64,000 nt of DNA from Nocardia blacklockiae (GTDB lineage Bacteria > Actinomycetota > Actinomycetes > Mycobacteriales > Mycobacteriaceae): NCBI RefSeq assembly GCF_015477355.1, contig NZ_JADLRJ010000007.1, forward strand, positions 62,001 to 126,000. Direction: 5' to 3'. The notes beneath the pieces were generated by a model, which did not search any database, was not told the origin of the DNA, and was given only the letters and a program-made list of their open reading frames with translations. Position 1 is the first letter of the stretch, and each line of letters opens with the position of its first letter. A program made the position numbers and the translations under genes. This document shows, one piece after another, positions 24,768-35,306 of the stretch.

Positions 24768-26033
24768 GTGACCGCCGACCGGACCCGCTTGGAGCTGTTC
24801 ATCGGCAAGGGCGGCGTCGGCAAGACGACGCTGGCCTGCGCGACCGCCATGTCGTACACGCGCGCGGGGCAGCGGGTGCTGGTCGCGTCGCTGGATCAAG
24901 CGCATTCCCTCGGTGACGCGCTCGGGTTCCGCTTCCGGCACGATCCGGGGACCGTCGCGGGGGTGGCGTCGGTGCTGCCCGGGCTCGACATCATCGAGAT
25001 CGATTCGCTGGAACTGCTCGAGGACCGCTTCCGCGAGGTGCTGCGCATGCTGCGCACCGGCGCGCCGCACGAACACGGACTCGACCTGGCCACGCTCGAT
25101 CCCGCGGAGCTGACCGGGCTGCCCGGCGTGCAGGAACTGTTGATGCTCACCGAGATCGCGGAGTTCGCGGGCGAGGACGACTGGGACGTGATCGTGGTCG
25201 ACTGCCCGCCCTCGGCGGACATGCTGCGCCTGGTCACCGCGCCGGAGACGCTGCTCAACTATCTCGACCGGGTGTGGCCCGCGCACGCCCGCGCGCTCAG
25301 CGCCGGGGGCCGGGACCTGCGGCGCGCGGTGCTGGCGGTGACCGCCGAGCGGGTCGCGGTCGCGGTCGCCGAGGTGCGTGACCTGCTGGCCGATCGCGGC
25401 CGCACCGGCGCGCGGCTGGTGACCGGGGCCGAGCGGGTCGCGCTCGCGGAGACGACGCGGGTGCGTTCGGCGGCCGCGCTGCTGGGTCTGCGCCTCGACG
25501 AGGTGATCGTGAACAAAGTGCTGCCGCCGGTGCCGCCCGCCGACTCGGCGCATCCGGCGGTGCAGTGGTATCTGGCCCGGCGCGCCGAGCAGTCGGAGGT
25601 GATCGAGGAGCTGCGGCGCAGGCTGGCGGGCATTCCGGTCGCCGTGAGCTACCACAGCGGACCCGAGCCGGTGGGAATCACGCAGCTGACCGATTTGTCG
25701 TACGCGGTGGATTCGCGGGGTAACCGGGCAATACCGGAGGCAGAACCTATGCTTGGCGACACGAACACCGCGGCCGGCGAGCCGGTGGTGCGCTTGGAGT
25801 CGGGCAGCGGGGCGCGGTCGGTGTTCACGCTGCGGATGCGTTTGCCCGTGGCCGACCCGGCGACCTTGCGACTCGGACGAGTGGAGGACGATTTGATCGT
25901 GGGAGCGGACGGAGTGCGGCGCCGCATGCGCCTGGCCCCGGTATTGCGCCGATGCACGGTCGACGGCGCCGAACTCGACGGTGACGAGCTGATCGTGCGC
26001 TTCCGTCCCGACCCCGAGGTGTGGCCGCGATGA
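24768..26033 (+). CDS. ArsA/GET3-like P-loop ATPase (Rv2184c-type)
   Basis: 421 residues. The deviant Walker A motif GKGGVGKTT is at 13-21 and a Walker B-like DVIVVDCPPSADMLRLV follows near 140. A small C-terminal beta-rich domain (FTLRMRLPVADPATLRLGRVEDDLIV) resembles the crystallin-like domain added to some bacterial ArsA homologues. The single-ATPase form and lack of arsenic genes argue against arsenite export, and a role in membrane-protein or lipid handling is only inferred. It starts GTG eight bases after the SRPBCC gene. Confidence 0.88.
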   Translation: MTADRTRLELFIGKGGVGKTTLACATAMSYTRAGQRVLVASLDQAHSLGDALGFRFRHDPGTVAGVASVLPGLDIIEIDSLELLEDRFREVLRMLRTGAPHEHGLDLATLDPAELTGLPGVQELLMLTEIAEFAGEDDWDVIVVDCPPSADMLRLVTAPETLLNYLDRVWPAHARALSAGGRDLRRAVLAVTAERVAVAVAEVRDLLADRGRTGARLVTGAERVALAETTRVRSAAALLGLRLDEVIVNKVLPPVPPADSAHPAVQWYLARRAEQSEVIEELRRRLAGIPVAVSYHSGPEPVGITQLTDLSYAVDSRGNRAIPEAEPMLGDTNTAAGEPVVRLESGSGARSVFTLRMRLPVADPATLRLGRVEDDLIVGADGVRRRMRLAPVLRRCTVDGAELDGDELIVRFRPDPEVWPR

Positions 26034-26052
26034 GCCCCGGCGAGGTAGCGGT

Positions 26053-27243
26053 ATGAGCGACCACGAACGCGACTCGGGCGAGTCGCCCACACACCGTCCG
26101 GGCCGCGGCTTCCGCACCGGGCGCAGGCCCTGGTCCGACCGTGTCACTCCGGGTGGCCCCGAGCGTGAATTCACCCGCGCCCGAGCCGAAGACGCCACCC
26201 GTGCCGATGGTGTCGGCCGGGGAGACGACGCCCGCCGCGCCGAGGGTGCCGCCCGCCCGGAAAGGAACGAAGGTGCCGGGCTGGCTCGCGATGCCGCTCG
26301 CGCCGAAGGTGCTGCTCGGGCTGGCGATACCGCTCGCGCCGAAGGTGCTGCTCGGGCTGGCGATACCGCTCGCGCCGATGGTGTCGGCCGTGGGGAGGCC
26401 GGCGAGAGTGCCGCTCGTGGCGACGGTGCGAGAGGGGGCGAAGCGCCGCACCGTGGGGCGCGCAGTGGCGCGACGAGCCGGGTCCACGGCACTGGGCAAC
26501 ACGAGTCGTCCGCTCGAAGCACTGGACCACGTGGCGACACCTCGCGCGTGCCGGGCGGAGCGGTGCGGGGCGCGGAGGGTGTGAGCGATCGGGCGACGGC
26601 TGCCCAGGACGGCGAGGCCTCGGCTGCTCAGGGAGACAACGCTTCCGGGCGTTCCGGCCCCTCGCACGAAGCGAGCGGTGCGGAGGATGTGCGGGCCCGT
26701 GCGGCCGGTGGCGGGGGCAGTAGTGGGACTCGGCGCGATGCCGGTGCTGGTCGTGATGCTGGGGCCGGGCGCAATGCCAGGGCTGGGCACGATGAAGGAG
26801 TCGGGCGGGATGCCGGGGCCGGGCGGGAAGGTAATGGCCGGGCGGGGGGAGCGGCTGGGGATCGTCGGCATGAGGATCAGCTCGGGGATCTTGCCGAGGA
26901 GTTGCGGTTGCTCGCGGAGACGATGCTCGAGCGGGTGGAGCCGGCGCTGCGGCGGGCCGCGGCGGGTGACCGGGTGGAGTGGGACGGCTGTAGCTGGTGC
27001 CCGATCTGCGCGGCGGCGGCGCTGGTGCGCGGGGAGCACCACGATGTGGTCGCCACCCTCGCCGAGCACGGCACGGCCATCGTGACGGTGCTGCGCGAGG
27101 CGCTGGCGGGCATACCCGTGGAGCCCGTCCTGCCCGATCCGGAGCCGGAAACCGCTGAGCCGCAGGGCGATTCGCGCGCGGCGGACCGGCCGGCCGGAGC
27201 ACGCGCCGGATACGTGCCGATACCGGTGCAGATCAAGGTATGA
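26053..27243 (+). CDS. Rv2183c-type protein with a long low-complexity Ala/Gly/Arg region
   Basis: 396 residues. The first 270 are disordered and built from Ala, Gly, Arg, Asp and Glu, with near-perfect 12-residue repeats (RAEGAARAGDTA) and seven-residue DAGAGR-type repeats. The ordered C-terminus (about 272-350) has LAEELRLLAETMLERVEPALRR and then CSWCPICAAAALVRGEHHDVV, with three cysteines and paired histidines suggesting metal binding. The M. tuberculosis counterpart at this position is far shorter (recollection), so the repeats look like an expansion. The stop overlaps the ROK kinase ATG. Confidence 0.8.
   Translation: MSDHERDSGESPTHRPGRGFRTGRRPWSDRVTPGGPEREFTRARAEDATRADGVGRGDDARRAEGAARPERNEGAGLARDAARAEGAARAGDTARAEGAARAGDTARADGVGRGEAGESAARGDGARGGEAPHRGARSGATSRVHGTGQHESSARSTGPRGDTSRVPGGAVRGAEGVSDRATAAQDGEASAAQGDNASGRSGPSHEASGAEDVRARAAGGGGSSGTRRDAGAGRDAGAGRNARAGHDEGVGRDAGAGREGNGRAGGAAGDRRHEDQLGDLAEELRLLAETMLERVEPALRRAAAGDRVEWDGCSWCPICAAAALVRGEHHDVVATLAEHGTAIVTVLREALAGIPVEPVLPDPEPETAEPQGDSRAADRPAGARAGYVPIPVQIKV
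26294..26376 (+). repeat. 36-bp in-frame tandem repeat, just over two copies
   Basis: Units start at 26294, 26330 and 26366 (the last partial), with essentially identical sequence coding for a 12-residue Ala/Gly-rich unit. Near-identity at the DNA level, including third positions, points to recent duplication by slippage inside the Rv2183c-like gene. Confidence 0.85.
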
Positions 27244-28349
27244 CGACCCGGAACGGGCGGGAGGCCCCGCTGACTGTCGGCATTGATGTCGGCGGTACGA
27301 ACATCCGCGCGTCGGTGGTCGACGGGAGCGGCGAGGTGCTCGACACCGTGCAGGCCCCGACTCCGCACTCGGCCCGCGCCCTGGAGGACGGGCTGTCGCG
27401 GGCCGTGCGGGAACTGCGCGGCCGGCACGCGATCGGGGCCGTCGGGCTGGCCGTGGCCGGATTCGTCGACGAGACCCGCTCGTCGGTGCGGTTCGCCCCG
27501 CACCTGCCGTGGGAGGACAGCGCCGTCGCCAAACGGCTCACCGAGCGGCTCGGGCTGCCGGTGATCCTCGAGCACGACGCCAATGCCGCGATGTGGGCCG
27601 AGTACCGGTTCGGCGCGGCGGCCGGCGCGCACAACGGCGTACTGGTCGCGATCGGCACCGGGATCGGCGCGGCGCTGCTGGTCGAGGGCCGGTTGTATCG
27701 CGGAAGCTACGGTGTCGCACCGGAACTCGGACATCTGCAGGTGGTGCCGCAGGGCCGCGCCTGCCCGTGCGGCAAACGCGGCTGCTGGGAACGGTATTGC
27801 AGCGGAACGGCACTGGTGGACACGGCCATCGAGATGCTGGCCACCGACCCGATGCGCTCCACCATCCTCGCGCGCGAGGTGTTCGCCGACGCGGGATCGC
27901 TGACCGGGCGCAAGGTCGCCGGCGCCGCGCAGGACGGCGACCCGGTCGCCCTCAAGGTGATGGCCGACTTCGCGCGCTGGCTGGGCCTGGGCCTCGCGTT
28001 CGTCGGCGACATCTTCGACCCCGACCTGATCGTCATCGCCGGTGGCGTAAGTTCCTCGGCCGCACTGTTTCTCGACGACGCCCGCGAGCACTACGCCGCC
28101 GCCATCACCGGCACCCGCCACCGCCCCCTCGCCCGCATTCGCACCACCCAGCTCGGCGAGGCGGCCGGCATGATCGGCGCGGCCGAACTGGCCCGCGCGG
28201 CACTCGACACCGGCACCCCCGCCGCTCGCGCCCGGCGCAAGAATGCCGAAGCGCCGCAACCACAGTCGAGCACGGCCGAGTCGTCTCGCGCGCAGCCGAA
28301 CGGCGCGGCGCGGCGGCCCAGCGCCGGAACCGGAACGCGCCGCCGATAG
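27240..28349 (+). CDS. ROK-family sugar kinase, probable glucokinase
   Basis: 369 residues. The phosphate-binding GIDVGGTN is at 14-21, the catalytic region has EHDANAAMWAEYRFGAA, and the ROK zinc motif CPCGKRGCWERYCSG follows. Actinobacterial members with this length phosphorylate glucose with ATP or polyphosphate; specificity is inferred from family only. The last 45 residues are a Pro/Ser/Arg-rich tail. The ATG overlaps the upstream stop (ATGA). Confidence 0.88.
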   Translation: MTTRNGREAPLTVGIDVGGTNIRASVVDGSGEVLDTVQAPTPHSARALEDGLSRAVRELRGRHAIGAVGLAVAGFVDETRSSVRFAPHLPWEDSAVAKRLTERLGLPVILEHDANAAMWAEYRFGAAAGAHNGVLVAIGTGIGAALLVEGRLYRGSYGVAPELGHLQVVPQGRACPCGKRGCWERYCSGTALVDTAIEMLATDPMRSTILAREVFADAGSLTGRKVAGAAQDGDPVALKVMADFARWLGLGLAFVGDIFDPDLIVIAGGVSSSAALFLDDAREHYAAAITGTRHRPLARIRTTQLGEAAGMIGAAELARAALDTGTPAARARRKNAEAPQPQSSTAESSRAQPNGAARRPSAGTGTRRR

Positions 28350-28530
28350 CCGCACGATCGAGGGGTCGGAACCGGAACGTGCCGCTGGTCGGCGCACGAC
28401 CGAGCGGCCGGAAACCGAACGCGAGCAAAGGTTTCGAGCGGCCTGCGCCGGGATGTGAATGCGCTGCCCGAGACCGGCGATGGTCGCCCGGATGTGAAGT
28501 GGGCACGATCCGGTGATGGTGATGCGCTGG

Positions 28531-28620
28531 ACGATCCGATCCTGCTGACTTCAGAACTGGACGATCCGATCCTGCTGACTTCAGAACTGGACGATCCGAC
28601 CCCGCCGACTTCGGAAGCGG
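28531..28620 (+). repeat. Three 30-bp tandem repeats in the ROK-plsC gap
   Basis: Units at 28531-28560 and 28561-28590 are identical and 28591-28620 is a diverged third copy. They are read in one frame (28455-28640, GTG start) as LDDPILLTSE twice and LDDPTPPTSE once, but that 61-codon frame has no ribosome site. The whole 568-base gap 28350-28917 also carries diverged GGAACCGGAACG-type repeats continuing from the ROK tail. I see no credible gene in it. Confidence 0.8.
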
Positions 28621-28917
28621 GTGGGACGGGCGGTGAATGAAGGGGGCGGGAGTCGGGTATGCCCGAAGGAGAAGTGGTGTTCCGCGACGAGGCGGGCACC
28701 CGACCGGGGACCGGCGGCGACGTCCGGGCGCGCGTGGCGCGGCGACGGACCGTCCCAGGCCGACGGGCAGGCCCGGCGCGACGCGGCGGAGTGATTCCGG
28801 CCGTGTGAATTCCTCCGTGCGGGCTTGGTCACAACTCGGCGGCGGCGGTAGAGTCGGCACCGACGGAGGTGCCTGCGAAGAGGCCGGTCCCGTACAGATC
28901 ACGTGGGAAAGGACGCG

Positions 28918-29643
28918 ATGTTCTACTGGCTGCTCAAGTTCGTTCTGGTGGGACCGCTCATGCACCTGATCAATCGGCCGAAGGTCGAGGGTGTGGAGAA
29001 CATCCCGGCCGACGGATCAGCCATCCTCGCCGGCAACCACCTGTCGTTCACCGACTGGCTGTTCACTCCGCTGATGAGCCCCCGCCGCATCACCTACCTG
29101 GCCAAGGCCGAGTATTTCACCACCCCGGGTCTCAAGGGCCGGCTGCAGAAGTTCTTCTTCTCCGGCACCGGCCAGTACCCGATCGACCGCAGCGGCGCCG
29201 ACGCGGCCGAGTCCGCGCTCAACACCGCGCGCAAGCTGCTCGGTGAGGGCCGCCTGGTCGGGCTGTACCCCGAGGGCACCCGTTCGCCCGACGGCCGGCT
29301 GTACAAGGGCAAGACCGGCGTGGCACGCCTCGCCCTGGAGACCGGCGTCCCGGTGATCCCGGTGGCGCTGATCGGCACCGACGAGGTGTGCCCGCCCGGT
29401 CCGTTCCGCTGGCGCCCCCGCAAGGTCACCGTGAAATTCGGTGCGCCGATCGACTTCTCGCGCTACGAGGGCATGGGCGGCAACCGCTTCGTCGAACGCG
29501 CCGTCACCGACGAGATCATGTACGAGCTGATGCGGATGTCGGGCCAGGAGTACGTCGACGTCTACGCCGCGAGCCTCAAGAAGGGCGTCCCCTCCGGCAG
29601 TCAGCCGGACGCCGACCGCCTCCCGGAGACGCTGGCGAGCTAG
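28918..29643 (+). CDS. 1-acyl-sn-glycerol-3-phosphate acyltransferase (PlsC-like)
   Basis: 241 residues of the LPLAT family. The catalytic HX4D motif is NHLSFTD with His41 and Asp46. The substrate-binding LYPEGTRSPDGR and a late VPVIPVALIGTDEV complete the usual blocks. It acylates lysophosphatidate or a related acceptor at the inner membrane face. It corresponds by position to Rv2182c. ATG 28918 with a GGGAAAGGA ribosome site is preferred over GTG 28903. Confidence 0.9.
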   Translation: MFYWLLKFVLVGPLMHLINRPKVEGVENIPADGSAILAGNHLSFTDWLFTPLMSPRRITYLAKAEYFTTPGLKGRLQKFFFSGTGQYPIDRSGADAAESALNTARKLLGEGRLVGLYPEGTRSPDGRLYKGKTGVARLALETGVPVIPVALIGTDEVCPPGPFRWRPRKVTVKFGAPIDFSRYEGMGGNRFVERAVTDEIMYELMRMSGQEYVDVYAASLKKGVPSGSQPDADRLPETLAS

Positions 29644-29664
29644 CCCGCGCCCCGAGCCCGAGGC

Positions 29665-29812
29665 CCCGTCATCCCGGCACGCCTCTGGCCGGGATCTCCA
29701 CCGGTTGCTGGATTCCGGCCAAAAGCGTGCCGGAATGACGGGTATGTTGCGTGCCGGAATGACGGATGTGTTGCGTGCGGGAATGACGGGTGGAGGGCGA
29801 GCCGGAATGACA
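29665..29812. repeat. Palindromic repeat element with trailing 24-bp half-units, copy A
   Basis: The left part (CCCGTCATCCCGGCACGC, then GGCCGGGATC) pairs with the right part (GATTCCGGCC, then GCGTGCCGGAATGACGGG, ending at 29742), so 29665-29742 folds into one long hairpin with few mismatches. The distal right-arm unit GCGTGCCGGAATGACGG then recurs at 29749 and 29773, exactly 24 bases apart, and in degenerate form at about 29799. A second copy of the element is at 35307. Confidence 0.85.
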
Positions 29813-29824
29813 CAGGGGCGCGGC

Positions 29825-31871
<2,047 letters not shown>

Positions 31872-31890
31872 GAGCGGCGGACAGCGCGCG

Positions 31891-32190
31891 GTGAATGTCG
31901 TCTTCCGTGAGATCGGGTCCTTACGCGTCGGCCCCGCCGACCGCCACATCCTGCGTTTGCTGCGCGACCGCGACCGCGACGGGGTGCCGTCCGAGGTGGT
32001 GCTGCGCGACGGCAGTCGCCTGCTGATCTTCAACATCTCCTGGGGCTTCGACCCGACGGAGGTATCCGCCCAGGTCACCACCAATATCAGTCCCAGTATC
32101 GGCGGCATGCCGGTGGACGTGTTCAGCACGTCGGCGGTGGTCGCGATCAACGATCCCGAGACGGGTGCGCCGCTGCTCGCGGTCGCGTGA
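31891..32190 (+). CDS. Small conserved-looking protein of unknown function
   Basis: 99 residues, not recognised: VFREIGSLRVGPADRHILRLL, then VLRDGSRLLIFNISWGFDPTE, mostly predicted beta strand, soluble. It starts GTG 19 bases after the aroG stop and is probably co-transcribed. GC-rich third positions and a clean frame support coding. No function can be proposed. Confidence 0.6.
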   Translation: MNVVFREIGSLRVGPADRHILRLLRDRDRDGVPSEVVLRDGSRLLIFNISWGFDPTEVSAQVTTNISPSIGGMPVDVFSTSAVVAINDPETGAPLLAVA

Positions 32191-32315
32191 ACGCCGGTCG
32201 GCGCCCGGATTAAAAGTTTGCTGAGCTGTTGCTGATCCGGTTCCGGTGGGTTAGGTTCGACGGTGTCCGTTGCCGGTGGTAGCGGGATGACTCGAGATCT
32301 GCCCTGGGAGGACCG

Positions 32316-32714
32316 ATGAACGTGGTAGCGGTAGCCGGAGGAGCGCGCCCCGCCGCCGAAAGGCTCGGCGGCGGCCGCGATCGTTTCGCGGGACGCGATC
32401 GGGCCGCCCTGGTGCAGCACGAACTGGTGGTCGACGGCGTGCCCGCGTCCGTGGTGATCGAGCGGCCCGAGGCGGATCGGGCATCGCACGCCTGGCGCTG
32501 CCGCGTGCGGATCGCGCGGGGAATCGGGCGGCTGGAGCAGTCGCAGGTGGTCGGGACCAGCGCGAACGAGGTGCTGGAGCAGGCCCTGGAACTGGTCGCG
32601 GCGCGGGTCGGGCTCAGTGTGGGCGAGGTGCTGGGCGGCGCGAGCGTGGGCGCGGATCTGCCGCTGCGCCGGGCGGAGAACCGGCCGCTCAGAACGGCAG
32701 AACGACCAGCGTGA
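32316..32714 (+). CDS. Small protein of unknown function, 3' end overlapping pknL
   Basis: 132 residues, not recognised. The middle reads as beta strands (VQHELVVDGVPASVVIERPE, WRCRVRIARGIGRLEQSQVV) followed by a helix (NEVLEQALELVAARVGLSVG). The ATG has a GGGAGG ribosome site. The final 26 bases overlap the 3' end of the convergent pknL gene. Position suggests, but does not prove, correspondence to Rv2177c-region sequence in M. tuberculosis. Confidence 0.6.
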   Translation: MNVVAVAGGARPAAERLGGGRDRFAGRDRAALVQHELVVDGVPASVVIERPEADRASHAWRCRVRIARGIGRLEQSQVVGTSANEVLEQALELVAARVGLSVGEVLGGASVGADLPLRRAENRPLRTAERPA

Positions 32715-34671
32715 CCGTGCTGCCGGGCTCGACGCTGGAGCCCGCGATCGGCGTCTGCCCGCGGATGGTGCCGCGGTCGTTGCCGGTGAAGATATTGCTC
32801 AATACGACCTGCAGGCCGAGCGATTCGAGTTCGGTGCGCGCGGCGGACACGCTCTTGCCGCCCACGTCGGGGAGTTTCACCGCGTTCGAGACGATCAGCG
32901 TGACCGACGCGCCGGACAGCAGACTGGTCCCGGCGGCGGGGTCGGTGCCCGCGACCTGACCCGACTGAACCCGGGGATCGAACTCGGTCCTGGTGTCCTG
33001 CACGGTGATTCCGGCCCGGTCGAGCGCCGCGCGGGCCTCCTCGACGGTCTTGCCGCGCACGTCCGGCAGTTTCACCGGCGCGGAGCCCTTGCTGCGGTAG
33101 ACCTTGACCGTCGCGTCCGCCGGCAGCACCGTGCCCGGACCCGGTTCCAGCTGTGCCACCGTGCCTTTCGGGGCGGTGCTGGGTTTCTCGCCGCTGTCCA
33201 CCGGTTTCAACCCGGCGTCGCGGATGGCCTGACGGACCTTCTCGACGTTGTCGCCGGGCTGGAACTGCGGCACCTGCGGCTTGCCGCTGGAGACCAGCAC
33301 GGCCACCGTCGAGCCCTTGACGATGCGCGACCCGGCCGCCGGATCGGTGCCGACCACGCCGCCGACCGGGATGGTGTCGGAGGCCTTGTTGCGGACGGTG
33401 GTCTCGAATCCGGCGTCGCGCAACTCCGCCGTGGCGCGGTCGGTGTCCATGCCCGCGATCGGCGGCACCGCGGCGTAGCGGCCCACGCCCAGCCACCAGC
33501 CGCCGAGGCCGAGCAGCAGCGCCAGCACCACCACGACCGTCGCCCAGATGAGCACCCGGCGGCGGGAGCGGTCGCGGTCGGCCCGGAAGTCGTCGGCGTA
33601 GGGCTGCTGGGGAGGCGGCGGGCTCGCGTACTCGGGGTAGTGGTCCTCGGGGCGGGGTTGCGTCGCGGTCATCACCCGGGTGTGCTGCGGCGCGGGCGGT
33701 TCGGCGGCGAGCCGGGTCGTCGCGTCGGCGGCCGCCACCGCGGCGGGCGCGGGGGTGGGGCCGATGCGGTAGTGCGAGGACAGGTGTTCGGCCGACTCCT
33801 TGGGCGCCGGGACGCGATAGGACGGCAGCCCCAGTTCGCCCGCGATGCGCCGCAATTCGATCGCCATCTCGGTGGCGTCGGCGTAGCGGTGCGCGGGTTC
33901 GCGGGCGGTGGCGTGCGCGACCAGCTCGTCGATCTCCGGCGGCACCCCGGCGATGAAGCGGCTCGGGCTGGGCACGTCCTTCTCGACGCGCTGATAGGCG
34001 ATCGACAGCGAGGTGTCGCCGGTGAACGGGGTGCGTCCGGTCAGCATCTCGAAGATCAGCACGCCGAAGGAGTACACGTCGCTGCGCGCGTCGGCGTTGC
34101 CGTCGGTGACCTGCTCGGGCGACAGGTACTGGGCGGTGCCCAGGATGACGCTCGCGGAGGTCATATTCGATCCGGCGGCCGCGCGGACCAGGCCGAAGTC
34201 GGCGATCTTGACTTCGCCCGCATCCGAGATCAGCACGTTCTCCGGTTTGACGTCGCGATGCACCAGGCCCGCCGCGTGCGCCACCCCGATGGCCTGCAGC
34301 ACCGGTTCGGCGACCGCGTAGACCGCGTGCGGCGGCATCGGGCCGCGCTCGCGCAGCAGTTCACGCAGGGTGCCGCCCTCGACGAGCTCCATGATCAGGA
34401 ACGGGTACTCGCCGTCGATGCCCTGGTCGTACACCGCGACCAGGGACGGGTGTTTGAGCTTGGCCACCGACCGGGCCTCGAATTCGAACCGGCTCAGGAA
34501 CTGCGGGTCGCCGGCGAATTTCGGGTCCATCACCTTGATCGCCACCGGCCGGTCCAGCCGCGTGTCCACCCCCCGAAACACCATCGACATGCCGCCGCGC
34601 GCGATCGGCGCGTCGATGCGGTAGCGCCCGTCCAGCATCTGGCCGATCAACTGATGTCCTCCGACTTTCAC
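32689..34671 (-). CDS. pknL: Membrane Ser/Thr protein kinase with four PASTA domains
   Basis: 660 residues. The N-terminal kinase domain has the glycine loop ARGGMSMV, the ATP lysine Lys46, catalytic HRDVKPEN with Asp140 and DFG at Asp158. A juxtamembrane linker and one membrane helix (RRVLIWATVVVVLALLL) lead to about four external PASTA repeats of the type that bind muropeptides or lipid II. GTG 34671 is chosen for its GAGGTGAGA ribosome site; the frame is open further upstream without support. It is divergent from the Rv2175c-like gene, the known PknL substrate pair in M. tuberculosis. M. tuberculosis PknL lacks PASTA repeats. Confidence 0.92.
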   Translation of the reverse strand: MKVGGHQLIGQMLDGRYRIDAPIARGGMSMVFRGVDTRLDRPVAIKVMDPKFAGDPQFLSRFEFEARSVAKLKHPSLVAVYDQGIDGEYPFLIMELVEGGTLRELLRERGPMPPHAVYAVAEPVLQAIGVAHAAGLVHRDVKPENVLISDAGEVKIADFGLVRAAAGSNMTSASVILGTAQYLSPEQVTDGNADARSDVYSFGVLIFEMLTGRTPFTGDTSLSIAYQRVEKDVPSPSRFIAGVPPEIDELVAHATAREPAHRYADATEMAIELRRIAGELGLPSYRVPAPKESAEHLSSHYRIGPTPAPAAVAAADATTRLAAEPPAPQHTRVMTATQPRPEDHYPEYASPPPPQQPYADDFRADRDRSRRRVLIWATVVVVLALLLGLGGWWLGVGRYAAVPPIAGMDTDRATAELRDAGFETTVRNKASDTIPVGGVVGTDPAAGSRIVKGSTVAVLVSSGKPQVPQFQPGDNVEKVRQAIRDAGLKPVDSGEKPSTAPKGTVAQLEPGPGTVLPADATVKVYRSKGSAPVKLPDVRGKTVEEARAALDRAGITVQDTRTEFDPRVQSGQVAGTDPAAGTSLLSGASVTLIVSNAVKLPDVGGKSVSAARTELESLGLQVVLSNIFTGNDRGTIRGQTPIAGSSVEPGSTVTLVVLPF

Positions 34672-34788
34672 AAAGCTCTCACCTCTCGCCTCGGCTGCGA
34701 CAAGCGAATACCGCCCCCGTGGCGGCTGGTGTCGATGGTATAGGCGGACACCGTCAGGGTGTTTCACGACGTGCGGGCGGGGACGGTC

Positions 34789-34794
34789 TACCGT
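34789..34794 (+). promoter_or_regulatory. Candidate -10 hexamer (TACCGT) for the Rv2175c-like gene
   Basis: TACCGT ends seven bases before the GTG at 34802 without a ribosome site, so a leaderless transcript is likely. On the opposite strand, TATACC near 34736-34741 is a possible -10 for pknL, about 65 bases before its start. Confidence 0.4.
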
Positions 34795-34801
34795 TGTTCG
34801 G

Positions 34802-35170
34802 GTGAGTGCCTTTCCCTGCAGCGACGATGTTGTTCCGGAGTCGGTGACCCTGCTGCCGTTGCCCGACGTGGCGGACCAGCTCGACGTCGCGGTGACCCGC
34901 GTACACCAGATGCTGCGCGACCATCAGCTCCTCGCGGTGCGCCGGGACGGCGTGGCCGGGATCCCGAAGGACTTCTTCGACTCCACCGGCGCCGTCGTGA
35001 AACCCCTACCCGGCCTGCTCACGGTGATGCGCGACGCGAAATACACCAACGAGGAAATCCTCGAGTGGCTCTACACCGAGGACGACACCCTCCCCGGCCG
35101 CCCCGTCGACGCCATCCACGGCCCCCTCGCCCGCGAGGTAGTCCGCCGCGCAGCCGCCGAACCCTTCTGA
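34802..35170 (+). CDS. Small DNA-binding regulator, Rv2175c-type PknL partner
   Basis: 122 residues. The segment PLPDVADQLDVAVTRVHQMLRDHQLLAVRRDGVAGIP is a winged helix-turn-helix, and the C-terminal half (LLTVMRDAKYTNEEILEWLYTEDDTLPG) is the conserved Rv2175c tail. In M. tuberculosis the orthologue binds DNA and is phosphorylated by PknL, which lowers binding. Divergent pairing with pknL is conserved here. A strong hairpin follows the stop. Confidence 0.88.
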   Translation: MSAFPCSDDVVPESVTLLPLPDVADQLDVAVTRVHQMLRDHQLLAVRRDGVAGIPKDFFDSTGAVVKPLPGLLTVMRDAKYTNEEILEWLYTEDDTLPGRPVDAIHGPLAREVVRRAAAEPF

Positions 35171-35178
35171 CGATTCCT

Positions 35179-35221
35179 CCCGCGCGAATCACGCCACTTC
35201 CCGACGCGTGATTCGCGCGGG
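35179..35221. terminator. Strong hairpin after the Rv2175c-like gene
   Basis: A perfect stem of about 16 bp (35179-35194 with 35206-35221, CCCGCGCGAATCACGC on the left) encloses an 11-base loop. A C-rich stretch, not a U-tract, follows. It lies eight bases after the stop and is the only transcription barrier seen before the repeat element at 35307. Confidence 0.6.
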
Positions 35222-35306
35222 CATTCCCCCACGTCTCGTGCACCTTCTCGACACGAGAGACACGCCTTTCTCAACACGTGACACACGCCTTCTCGACGCG
35301 GGAACA

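Noticed and set aside
24645-26540. Long minus-strand frame opposite the ArsA-like ATPase
   Set aside because: Shadow of the ATPase and the repetitive gene. Its N-terminal Ala/Ser/Pro repeats are just the complement of the 36-bp repeats.
28455-28640. A 61-codon gene containing LDDPILLTSE repeats
   Set aside because: No ribosome site, no known homology, and its frame is explained by the 30-bp tandem repeat. Kept only as a repeat.
28637-28969. A 110-codon Arg/Gly-rich frame running into plsC
   Set aside because: It overlaps the start of plsC in another frame and has low-complexity composition.
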